From an uncultured cyanobacterium (lineage in GTDB: Bacteria; Cyanobacteriota; Cyanobacteriia; CACIAM-69d): a stretch of DNA of 42,104 nt. Positions 33,428 through 41,391 of this stretch are shown here, piece by piece. Position numbers and translations under genes: made by a program. The stretch is taken from assembly GCA_937883785.1 (NCBI GenBank), contig CALGDE010000017.1, forward strand, positions 1 through 42,104, in the 5' to 3' direction. A model generated the notes under the pieces. That model did no database searches and was not told the origin of the DNA. It was given only the letters and a program-made list of their open reading frames with translations. Every line of letters starts with the position of its first letter. Position 1 is the stretch's first letter.

Positions 33428-35117
33428 TTAGAGACTTTGATGAATGGGGATGCGAATGCGGAAGGTGGTGCCTTTCCCCCACTGGGACTCGCAGGTTAAG
33501 GAGCCGTTATGTTGCTGGGTAATGATTTGATAGCTAATGGACATGCCTAAACCCGTGCCCTGCCCCACAGCCTTGGTGGTAAAAAACGGGTTGAAAATAT
33601 GGGGCTGGGATTCGGGCTTGATGCCTTGACCGCGATCGCTGATGGCAATTTCAACATGACTGTGTTCTTCCTGCCCTTCCAAATCTCCTTCCACTTGGCG
33701 AGTGGCGATCGCAATATGAAAAATGCCTTTCTCTTCAAAGCCCCCCATCAACTTTGCCCGATCTTCAATGGCATCAATGGCGTTGGACAAAACGTTCATA
33801 AACACCTGATTAAGCTGCCCTGGGAAACAATCCACATGGGGGAGCGCTTGGTATTTTTTCTCCACCTTGATCATCCGCCGCAGCCCAGTTCCCTTTAAGC
33901 GGCTGCCCAAAATAACTAGGGCGCTATCGATGCCGTCATGCACATCGACGGTTTTATACTCCGCTTCATCAAGGCGAGCAAAGTTACGTAAAGACCGCAC
34001 AATTCCCTTAATTCGCTTTGTCCCAATTCTCATAGACCGCACAAGGTCCCGGGAGTCTTCTTCCAAAAACGCCAGTTCACCTTCCCCCACCAAACCGTCA
34101 ATCACCGATGAATCGGAATACTTTTTTCTGTAGCCTTCAATAATGCTGAAAAGACTGGTGGAATAGTCCTCTATGTGGCTCAGGTTGCCGTGGATGAAAT
34201 TAATCGGGTTATTGATTTCGTGGGCAATCCCCGCCACGAGCTGACCCAGGGACGACATTTTTTCACTTTGCACCATTTGCATTTGCGTATGCTGCAAATC
34301 CTTCAGCGTCTGCTCTAAAACCTGGGTCTGAACCCGTAGTTTATTTTCCGCCGTCTCTCGTTCCCGAATTTGCTCCTGTAAATTTTCCACCACCGCTTCT
34401 AAATCCCGCGTGCGTCGCTCCACCTTCTGCTCCAGCGATTCGTTGATCTGCTTGAGTTTGGTTTCGGACGTTTGCCGCTCGATGGCAATGCGGGTGAGAT
34501 AAGTGGCTTTGTTCACCAGGCGGCGATCGCTAGGGGTCGGGGCAATGGGGGAAAGGGTGATAGATTCCCATGGTGGCCAAAAGTTTGCCATCCTTTCCGA
34601 GCACCGGCGTTGACCAGCAAGATCGCAGTCCAAACGTCAACGCCATTTCGCTAAAGTCATCCCACAGGGGATCCACCGAAATATCTTCCACCGTCACCGA
34701 CGCCGTCAGATAGGCAGCGGTGCCACAGGAGCCCACATTGGGACCGATAACCACGCCGTCCAATTGTTCACAATAAGCCTTAGGCAAACTAGGGGCTGCA
34801 CCGTGGCGAAGGCAGTTTTCCGCTGCGTCAAATAACAAAAATGAACAGTAAAGCGCCTTATCCGAGTGGGCTTCGATCATTATTGCTAGGGCGTCCAATA
34901 TGATGCTTAATGGCTCTCCCTCAACAATCTTCTCCAATATTTGATTCTGCCCTTCCGTCAGAGAAATAGCCCAGTCAGCATCTCTACCGCCATTGCTGCC
35001 AAGCCGCCCAAAGTCACCATTATCCCTGCCAAACCCCGACTGCCATGCCCCCAAAGACCGAGGAGGGGATGGATGATTTGTTGCTGATTGGGGAAAAGCG
35101 TGGGAAGCGGGCGCCAT
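33428..35117 (-). pseudogene. GAF-domain sensor histidine kinase, split by a one-base frameshift
   Basis: Two overlapping frames together make one protein of about 562 residues. The first (ATG 35117) encodes a GAF domain, from EGQNQILEKIVEGEPLS through RSCWSTPVLGKDGKLLATMG to IYHPFP. The second, from about 34550, continues IAPTPSDRRLVNKATYLTRIAIERQ, the end of the same GAF domain. A coiled-coil (ERRTRDLEAVVENLQEQIRE), a HisKA domain (His in GIAHEINNPINFIHGN) and an intact HATPase (SNAIDAIED, SDRGQGI, GTGLGMSIS) follow. The frames meet in a run of five G (34547-34551 on the plus strand); removing one G restores the whole gene. Sequencing error, slippage or real loss cannot be told apart here. 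No response regulator is adjacent. Confidence 0.85.
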
Positions 35118-36005
35118 AACTGAAAAACAAATTTAGATAAGGTTTCATTGATAAAGCGCAGCGAGACTTTGAAAAGACGGTTGCTACGGTGCAGATGGCA
35201 TAACTGATGATAGAAATGCTGGCAATTAAGTCAAGAAATCAAGCCCAAATAAGGTAGGGAGTTTAAAGCTCACTCAACTTCAGCGTCTATTTCTAGGCTT
35301 TTTGGGTATTGTTGACTAGGCATTTTTGCTAAAGAGTTTCTGACAAAAAACAGATATTATTCTGTAGGTTCTTCTTTAACGCCTTTGACGGATGGCATCA
35401 AGTTTTTTTAGACAAATGCCTTTAGAAAACAAGCCCTTTACAGGCGGCTTTCAATGTGTCTCTAGTGTTGATTGATTAGTATAGAATACAAGTATCTTTG
35501 CTTGTTGTTTTGTTTGCTGAAAAATATTAATCAAAGTTTTCAATCCTTGGATGTGCTCTTTCTTCGTTGGTAGGGTTTTGGTGGAAATGGACTCAGGTTG
35601 TGGTCATTTGACCTGGAAATAATATCAATGCGCCAAATTCAAGCGACATTAATCACCTTAAAAGTCGAGTATTGACAAGCACTCAACGTCTTTTTGATTT
35701 GGAGAGTTGGTATGAGGCGCGAAGAGCTGGCGGAGTCTGGGGGCGTCGTTCTCGTGTTTGCGTTGCAGGTGCCCTAATCAATGCCCATGCCTGCACTTCG
35801 CCGACCGTTAGTGCTCACTAGTTGTCGCATTTTTAGTTCGAATTGCTTCGAATTGCTATGAGTATAAAGACTTAAATGAAAGTTTGAAAATGCCCCACTC
35901 TCAAATGCTTTTGAAGCGTGAGAATGGGGCATTTTGCTTAAGCGTTTTATTGTGCTTAAAGTTTTTTGGGGGGGCTGGGTTAAGTAATTCGAATTGAAAT
36001 TTTAC
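35118..36005. other. Long HIP1-free gap with possible small RNA or leader
   Basis: 888 bases without a clear gene. Contents: a TTGACA at 35672-35677 with a weak downstream box; a 21-codon frame 35712-35777 (ATG after GGAGAG); paired segments GGCGGAGT (35729-35736) with ACTTCGCC (35795-35802) and GCAGG (35765-35769) with CCTGC (35790-35794); two exact copies of TTCGAATTGC (35837-35856); and a strong terminator-like hairpin at 35887-35935. The first 500 bases are AT-rich with nothing I can name. Confidence 0.5.
35887..35935. terminator. Bidirectional terminator-like hairpin
   Basis: A 17-bp stem with one mismatch: AAAATGCCCCA (35887-35897) plus TCTCA pairs with TGAGA plus TGGGGCATTTT (35925-35935), loop of 15 bases. 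The flanking A/T runs give TTTT on both strands. It could end the minus-strand zinc-ribbon gene (71 bases away) and any plus-strand transcript from the gap. Confidence 0.75.
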
Positions 36006-36608
36006 CTACGATCGCCACCCCAAAATCTTGTCAGTCCAGTCTCGTCCTTTAATTTTTAAGGACACGTAGACGGGCAATTGATGGTGCTCCAATAAAATCC
36101 AGCTAGCGATCGCCCCGTGAATAACAATGCTTAGCCCCAGCCATAGCTCTGGAGACACCGGTATGGCGGGCTTGGTGCCAGGGAGGGGGGGGAATAAATA
36201 CTGCGATGCGCCGATAAGGACCGGTGGCGCCACGGCAATTCCGGCAGCGGCGGTCCAAAAGGTGGGGGTAGCGGCTTCCTTCGTGTGGCGCACTGGACGC
36301 CAAGTTTTCCCACGCCATTGCCACCGCAGCGGCTGAGCACTGTCTTCCACCCGCAAAACCTGTTCTTCTAGGTTGGCGCTAAAAATATGGCGGCAAAAGT
36401 CGCAGGAAAACGAATCCATCAAGGGCATGGTGACGACGGTGCCGTGGCGACAAACGGGACAGGGATAAACGCCATCCCCTTGCAGCTTGGCAAACTGGGG
36501 ATTGTTGCGCACATCATTCTTGTCCAGCGTGTCCGGCGATCGCCCCTTAGGGGATCGTCTCAAGGAGAATTTCTTCGGCAGTGAAAATGTGGAGAGTGGA
36601 AATGGCAT
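36006..36608 (-). CDS. Zinc-ribbon membrane protein, conserved, unknown function
   Basis: I do not recognise a named family. From ATG at 36608 it has 200 residues: a basic N-terminus (SLPKKFSLRRSPKGRS), a zinc-ribbon with CPVC (Cys50, Cys53) and CDFC (Cys69, Cys72), a charged linker with paired Trp (RWQWRGKTW), and two membrane helices (about 116-139 and 154-173). The C-terminal end, LEHHQLPVYVSLKIKGRDWTDKILGW, is probably cytoplasmic. The four cysteines are spaced to hold one zinc. The frame is open to a GTG at 36674, giving 222 residues. It ends just before a strong terminator hairpin, and nothing adjacent suggests a role. Confidence 0.8.
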   Translation of the reverse strand: MPFPLSTFSLPKKFSLRRSPKGRSPDTLDKNDVRNNPQFAKLQGDGVYPCPVCRHGTVVTMPLMDSFSCDFCRHIFSANLEEQVLRVEDSAQPLRWQWRGKTWRPVRHTKEAATPTFWTAAAGIAVAPPVLIGASQYLFPPLPGTKPAIPVSPELWLGLSIVIHGAIASWILLEHHQLPVYVSLKIKGRDWTDKILGWRS

Positions 36609-36825
36609 AGGCACCACGGGTTTTCTGAGTCCTTTCTTCGTCAGTGGTTGGCTTACTCCGAAGGTAAGAACCACCGAGGCTCAAAGGCTAAGCCTGGGGA
36701 AAAATCAAAGGGAAGGCGGAACACAAGAAAGCCTCCCTCTGGAGGAGACAGGAGTTTTCGGCGACAGTTTTCCGCAGTTTTTAGCAACGCTCTTCGAGAA
36801 TAACGCTCGGCAACTTCCATTCAGT

Positions 36826-36911
36826 GCCAAACGAAACAGTGCCAAACGAAACAGCGCCAAACGAAACAGCGCCAAACGAAACAGCGCCAAACGAAACAGC
36901 GCCAAACGAAA
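36826..36911. repeat. 15-bp tandem repeat array, five full units plus a partial
   Basis: GCCAAACGAAACAGC is repeated at 36826, 36841, 36856, 36871 and 36886 (the first unit ends T, the others C), with a partial sixth unit at 36901. There are no spacers. It lies in the 513-base gap between the zinc-ribbon gene and the channel gene; the rest of the gap (36609-36825) shows nothing clear. Confidence 0.95.
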
Positions 36912-36917
36912 AACATA

Positions 36918-36952
36918 AATAAAAGGAGCAGGCATTGGCAGCCCACTCCTTT
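36918..36952 (-). terminator. Probable terminator downstream of the channel gene
   Basis: AAAGGAG (36922-36928) pairs with CTCCTTT (36946-36952), with an inner GGC/GCC pair. Read on the minus strand the stem is followed by TATTTATG. It sits about 170 bases beyond the end of the mechanosensitive-channel-like gene. Confidence 0.5.
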
Positions 36953-37121
36953 GTTCTAGCCTATTTCCCAAAATTCTTGGGATATCAGCATCCTTACTTA
37001 AGGACACCCGCCAATTAGGCACGTAACGATATAAATCAGTGACATTACTTAATGACGCGACCAAAAACGACACCCGAAGACACGTTTTGTTGCGTCGCCA
37101 GCGACAGCCACTGCAATGCCA

Positions 37122-38711
37122 TTACTCCTTGTCTTTGAAGTCCTGAAGCAGGCTGCGAATCTCTTCAGCGGCCACGTCACGACCACCGAGTCCGAAGGCG
37201 ATCGCAATGGCAACGGCGATCGCGCCCAACAGCAAGCCAAAGGCTAAGTTGACAATATCGGTGGCAATGCCGATCTGTTGCAGGGCCATCGCTGCGACGA
37301 ACGCAATAATGGCAATGCGAGCCGCCTGGGCCAAAATCATCGACTGACGGCTGCCAGCGGTGGCAATAATGCGGAACGTTAAATTAGCCAGGTAAAGCCC
37401 TACCGCGAAGATAATGACGCCGGTCATCACCTGGAAGAAAATTTCCGGTAGCTCAGCCACCAAGGTGGTTAACACGGGCACCTGCAATCCATCGACGGCA
37501 GGAACAGCCGCAAAGAGCAAAATACCCACTAGCACTACAATGCCAGCGATTTCCGACGGGGTGCGAGATCCGTAGGTGGTGGTGTCGCTGGGGAAGCCCA
37601 ACACGCGCAAAATGTTGTTGAAGCCCATGCCGGTCAGGATATTGGTGACCAAGCCCGCAATAAAGCGACCCACAATGTAGGCGGCAATCAGCACCGCTGC
37701 CGATTTCAGCACGTAAGGCAGGGCGCCCAGTACGTCTTCCAGCATGGCGATCGCTGGCGTGGAAATCGCTTCAATGCGCAGTTCTTTGAGCACTGAAATT
37801 GCGGTGACCACTAGCACAATGGCGTAAGCCAAAGTGCCCGCTAGCCAGGAGATGCTTTGGGTGCCCGACTCCTGACTGAGCCCAATGCGGCTACCCAGGC
37901 GATCAATACCCGACGCAGCCAAAAAGTTGGACGCGATGGAGCGTACCAAACGGGCGACAAACCAGCCGATAACACCAATGACGCCCGCCTTGAAAATCTG
38001 AGGCAAGGTGGACAGCACCTGATCCACTAGATTCTGGATAGGCTCCAGGGGACCCTGTAGGTTCAGGGTGTCTAGGATAAACGGCAGGAACAGCAGCAGG
38101 ATAAACCAGTACAGGAAGTTTCCAATGGTTTCGTTAAGAACCACTGGCGATCCCCCTTCGAGGTCCTGAAACTGTTCAGCCAGCATGTCATCGAAGGCAA
38201 AGCGCTTTAGCCCTTTGGTCACCAGCAGCCGCGACAGGGTAGCCAAGACCCAGGCCACCGCCGCTAGAACAACCGCACTTAGTAGGCGAGGGGCAAAGGT
38301 GGTGATTTCCCCTAGGAAATTCTGTAGGGGAGCGGACGCGCTTTGCAGCCCTAGGGTGTCGAGGAACACCAAAATGGTGAACAGCATAATGCCCCAGAAG
38401 GCAGCGCTGCTAATCCACTTTTCAATGGGTAAATCGGGGGCGTCCCCAGGCTTACCGGCAACCCAACTGGCTAAACGGTTGTCAATGCTGACTTTCTTAA
38501 GCAGTCCGTTAACGGCTAGGGCTACGAAGGTGGCTACAATCCAGCCGATGATCAGAACGGCGACGGCTTTGACGATATTGAAGACTAAAGCTGCCGCTTC
38601 ACCACCAATGGCGTTGTCTAAAAAGTCTGGAACCGCCTGGGCTAGCAACAAGGGCGACGCAGCCCCTGATGCCACCCCTGGCACTGTGATAGATGAGCTA
38701 ATTTCAATCAT
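37122..38711 (-). CDS. Mechanosensitive ion channel-like protein with TM_helix repeats (CmpX/MscS-related)
   Basis: Membrane protein of 529 residues related to MscS-type small-conductance channels, which open when the membrane is stretched and release solutes. The N-terminal part begins with an alanine-rich stretch (about 10-35). Several pairs of long helices repeat the conserved TM_helix pattern (FNIVKAVAVLIIGWIVA, LLSAVVLAAVAWVLATLSRLL, FKAGVIGVIGWFVARLVR, YVLKSAAVLIAAYIVGRFIAGL). The C-terminus, GLLLGAIAVAIAIAFGLGGRDVA, resembles the pore helix TM3 of MscS (GLLxGAxALAIGLAFGLGGR). No large MscS beta/vestibule domain follows, so the channel is of the minimal type. The ATG is at 38711. It is not in an operon. 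Whether it conducts ions is not proven. Confidence 0.85.
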   Translation of the reverse strand: MIEISSSITVPGVASGAASPLLLAQAVPDFLDNAIGGEAAALVFNIVKAVAVLIIGWIVATFVALAVNGLLKKVSIDNRLASWVAGKPGDAPDLPIEKWISSAAFWGIMLFTILVFLDTLGLQSASAPLQNFLGEITTFAPRLLSAVVLAAVAWVLATLSRLLVTKGLKRFAFDDMLAEQFQDLEGGSPVVLNETIGNFLYWFILLLFLPFILDTLNLQGPLEPIQNLVDQVLSTLPQIFKAGVIGVIGWFVARLVRSIASNFLAASGIDRLGSRIGLSQESGTQSISWLAGTLAYAIVLVVTAISVLKELRIEAISTPAIAMLEDVLGALPYVLKSAAVLIAAYIVGRFIAGLVTNILTGMGFNNILRVLGFPSDTTTYGSRTPSEIAGIVVLVGILLFAAVPAVDGLQVPVLTTLVAELPEIFFQVMTGVIIFAVGLYLANLTFRIIATAGSRQSMILAQAARIAIIAFVAAMALQQIGIATDIVNLAFGLLLGAIAVAIAIAFGLGGRDVAAEEIRSLLQDFKDKE

Positions 38712-39374
38712 GATGTTTTGAAAAACCGCATTTTTCTATGCGAGTAGGCTCGGCGCGGCTTCTCCAAGATCAACCATGGCGGCACTTAACCACCATTGGC
38801 TTCCGTCGGGGCGCACCTCAAACCCCTGCACTAGTTCGACTCCAGTTAACGGCAGGTGTCTGCCGTAATCAAGAATCTTTCGTTAGATGTTTTGCCCCAG
38901 TGCGATCGCAGGTCAGCAAAGTAGTTAAGCTGCAAGCGAAAGATAGATCGCAAAGCTAGGGCATATCACCAATCGTTGTCGGAGCCCTTGCACCATACGC
39001 GATACCGCCCCTTTTCTGACAATTAAGTTAGAGGGCGTAAACCTTTCTGCAGATTTTCCGCGCAGCACATGGGCTGTAACGATGACAGCAATTGATAACC
39101 GCCCTTAGATATCGAGGAACAGTAAGCGGGGTATGTCGTTTCCCTGAAAGGTCAGCTTTTGACTGGTGTTTCAGAGCCCTGGGCTGGATCGTGGGTTGGA
39201 TCAGTCAGGGCGACTAGATCGTTGCGCTGGTTGGCAACGGAGGGTCTCGAAACCGTTTAAGTCTATGGGTTTTACCCCACGGGGCGATTTATCTAGGCAT
39301 AGACTAACAAATCCCTTTTCGTGAATTTGGGGATATTAAGGGCGTATTTGCATTAGTCCAGGATTGACCGAGGG
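38712..39374. other. Intergenic region, no recognised gene
   Basis: 663 bases between the channel gene and the glycosyltransferase. I see one HIP1 site (38902), a 7-bp stem ACGGCAG/CTGCCGT (38849-38866, loop GTGT) and a short CCCC-AC-GGGG stem near 39277. A 73-codon frame at 38738-38959 on the plus strand has no family resemblance and I do not count it as a gene. Confidence 0.5.
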
Positions 39375-40340
39375 TTAGGAGGCGGGGGGCACCACCTGGC
39401 GGGGACGATATTGGTTTCCTTTTAGCTTTTGACGCAGGCGATTGAGACCGGCATAGGCCCACGGAGCAGCGATCGCCACTTTAAAAATTGCCTTTTGTTT
39501 TTTTGACAGGTGTGGCCACGCCAGGTCTTTAACCCAGGGGCGATCGCCAGGCTCCACATCAGTAATCATTTTCGACATCACCGTGCGGGCGCTGCCTCGA
39601 ATCTCACCGGAGTCAATGTGGTATTCCTTTTGCAATTTAATTAACGTGCGCAGGTTTGCCACCAAGCAATCCGCATTGGTGGTGCCTTTTCGAGAGTGGC
39701 TTTCGGGGTTGTTACACCGGTAAACGCTGGAAGGGGTGGGGTCATAGCTCCAGGTGTGGTCCACAACCATTCGCATCATCAGCTCCAAGTCCTCCGCCCC
39801 GCGCATTGCCGGGTCAAAGCCTCCCCCCTCCACCAGGCGACTCCGCTTTACTGCCATGGACGACAGTTCTAAAATGCCGTGGTCCTTGTACAGCTGCCAA
39901 TACTTGAAATGATTCATGCCCGACTTGGGCTCCTTAAACGGCGCATCGGAGCGGGACACAATGCGGTTTACGTTAATGGAAAAATGCTCCGCCGCCGCCA
40001 GATAAACCACATCGTCCGTAGGAGACACCAAATCGTAAATGCGCTGCAAATGGTCCGGTCGCCACCAGTCGTCTGCATCGAGGAAAGCAACCCAGTCTCC
40101 TGTACATTTTTCAATGGCTAAGTTGCGGGCTCCCGCTGGTCCTAAGCCACCCCCCTTCAAAATGTGAATGGGCAGCCCCCCGTCACGGGCAGCCTCCAGG
40201 ATGGCAACAGAATCGTCCGTCGAACCATCGTCCGTCACCACAATTTCGTGGACTGGATAGGTTTGTTGGGCAATGCTGTCTAGGGTTTCCGGCAGCCAGC
40301 GAGCAGCGTTGTAGCAGGGAATTACGCAGGAGAATTTCAC
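39375..40340 (-). CDS. Family 2 glycosyltransferase
   Basis: Transfers a sugar from a nucleotide-sugar donor, probably for a surface polysaccharide or glycolipid. From GTG at 40340 it has 321 residues with a GT-A fold: FSCVIPCYNAARWLPETLDS at the start, TDDGSTDDS (uridine-binding Asp), GPAGARNLAIEKCTGDWVAFLDADD (DxD-like metal site, DADD) and the acceptor-side segment GAEDLELMMRMV with its ED motif. The C-terminal 100 residues are basic and lack a membrane helix. GAGG nine bases before the GTG decides the start; a TTG at 40355 is upstream. The gene stands alone. Donor and acceptor cannot be inferred. Confidence 0.92.
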   Translation of the reverse strand: MKFSCVIPCYNAARWLPETLDSIAQQTYPVHEIVVTDDGSTDDSVAILEAARDGGLPIHILKGGGLGPAGARNLAIEKCTGDWVAFLDADDWWRPDHLQRIYDLVSPTDDVVYLAAAEHFSINVNRIVSRSDAPFKEPKSGMNHFKYWQLYKDHGILELSSMAVKRSRLVEGGGFDPAMRGAEDLELMMRMVVDHTWSYDPTPSSVYRCNNPESHSRKGTTNADCLVANLRTLIKLQKEYHIDSGEIRGSARTVMSKMITDVEPGDRPWVKDLAWPHLSKKQKAIFKVAIAAPWAYAGLNRLRQKLKGNQYRPRQVVPPAS

Positions 40341-40515
40341 GGATCTGGTCCTCAAATTACTGGCAGAGTGGACCCCAACTCCGTTACCGCGCCCCTAACA
40401 GGACAGTTGAAAACAGGACGACGTTACGGCGATTTGGAAAACGTTAGGCCTACAAGCGACATAAGTTTGTAAATCCGTTGTAGCAAAATTTGTGCTCGGG
40501 CAAAGATTCACGCCA

Positions 40516-40542
40516 GTGGCTTTACGTCGTGATGAAAGCCAC
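40516..40542. other. Hairpin downstream of scpA
   Basis: GTGGCTTT (40516-40523) is matched by AAAGCCAC (40535-40542) with an 11-base loop. It lies just past the scpA stop codon on the minus strand. No T run follows, so terminator function is only possible. Confidence 0.4.
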
Positions 40543-40554
40543 AGCGAAAGGTTC

Positions 40555-41391
40555 CTATTCCCCAGCAGCCATAGGTAGATCGGCGCTCCCTGCTTCTTCG
40601 ATTAGCTGAATATACAGGTCGCCGTATAGGGTTTCCTGCTGTAGCTCCACCTTAGATTGGGACGCCAGCAGCAGTAAGCCCCAGAACGCCCCCACGCGAT
40701 CGCGCTTCCTCGCCTGACGCTCATCATCTTCCGGGTGCTCCTCCGGCACCAGCGACTCCCGAGGCATTTCCTGCACCAGCCCATCAAAGGGAATCCAGGG
40801 CGACTGGGGATGACGCAGCCGATACCGCATCAGCGACTCCTGAAGCAACGCCGCCACCTCCGCCAAGTTCTCCTGGTGTGCCAACTGGCGAATCGCTTTT
40901 ACCTTTTGGCTGCGGGTGGGTTTTCGCTGGCGCTGTCGCCGAGGCTGGCTGGCAATTAGCCGCGCCACCTCTTGAAGCTGGGTGATCATTTCTTGCAGGG
41001 ACACTCGTCGCTCCTGCACTGGCTGAGCAACCCCCCGCCGCTTAATACACTCTTCCAACTTCAACGGAATCCGCACCGCATTCCCCTCATCCAGGGGTTC
41101 AATTTCCTCTTCAATAATTTCGGGAGCCGGCGGAAACTCGTCCAGTGTCAACCGGTTCGCTTTCAGCAACACCAACATGGCCGCCGACACAAACGCCTGG
41201 GCTGAGCACGACAGGTGTACGTCATAGCTGGTTTTACCTACCCCCGCCTGTCCTGCGTCCACCAGTTGCTGTAGCCGCTGAAAATACCGATCAAGCACGT
41301 CCAATACCCGCACGTCCCAGGGATCAATTTGTCCCTGTTCCGCCAGATCAATTAGCGAAGTAATTGTTTCTTGGAGGGTGGAAGCAGCCAT
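40555..41391 (-). CDS. scpA: Segregation and condensation protein A (kleisin of the SMC complex)
   Basis: ScpA bridges the SMC heads and binds ScpB in the bacterial condensin complex, which organises and separates chromosomes. The 278 residues begin with the conserved LLDLIEQGEIDPWDV-type segment (here LIDLAEQGQIDPWDVRVLDVLDRYF, 14-38). A helical region ending SAAMLVLLKANRL follows. The acidic linker IIEEEIEPLD (residues 90-100) and a basic RRQRQRKPTRSQKVK stretch are typical of cyanobacterial members. The C-terminal winged helix ends with VGAFWGLLLLASQSKVELQQETLYGDLYI, the SMC-head-binding part. The ATG is at 41391. No scpB or smc gene is adjacent. Confidence 0.93.
   Translation of the reverse strand: MAASTLQETITSLIDLAEQGQIDPWDVRVLDVLDRYFQRLQQLVDAGQAGVGKTSYDVHLSCSAQAFVSAAMLVLLKANRLTLDEFPPAPEIIEEEIEPLDEGNAVRIPLKLEECIKRRGVAQPVQERRVSLQEMITQLQEVARLIASQPRRQRQRKPTRSQKVKAIRQLAHQENLAEVAALLQESLMRYRLRHPQSPWIPFDGLVQEMPRESLVPEEHPEDDERQARKRDRVGAFWGLLLLASQSKVELQQETLYGDLYIQLIEEAGSADLPMAAGE

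Noticed and set aside
36826-36911. CRISPR-like array
   Set aside because: The units are adjacent with no unique spacers and no cas genes are present.
36487-36918. 143-codon plus-strand frame with repeated SAKRN units
   Set aside because: It lies opposite the zinc-ribbon gene for a third of its length and the repeat is just the translated 15-bp DNA array, open in several frames because the unit is a multiple of three.
38833-38848. tRNA-like GTTCGACTCC
   Set aside because: The T stem has a mismatch and no matching acceptor, D or anticodon arms can be found upstream.
38738-38959. 73-codon plus-strand frame
   Set aside because: No family resemblance, no ribosome binding site, and a mixed composition unlike neighbouring genes.
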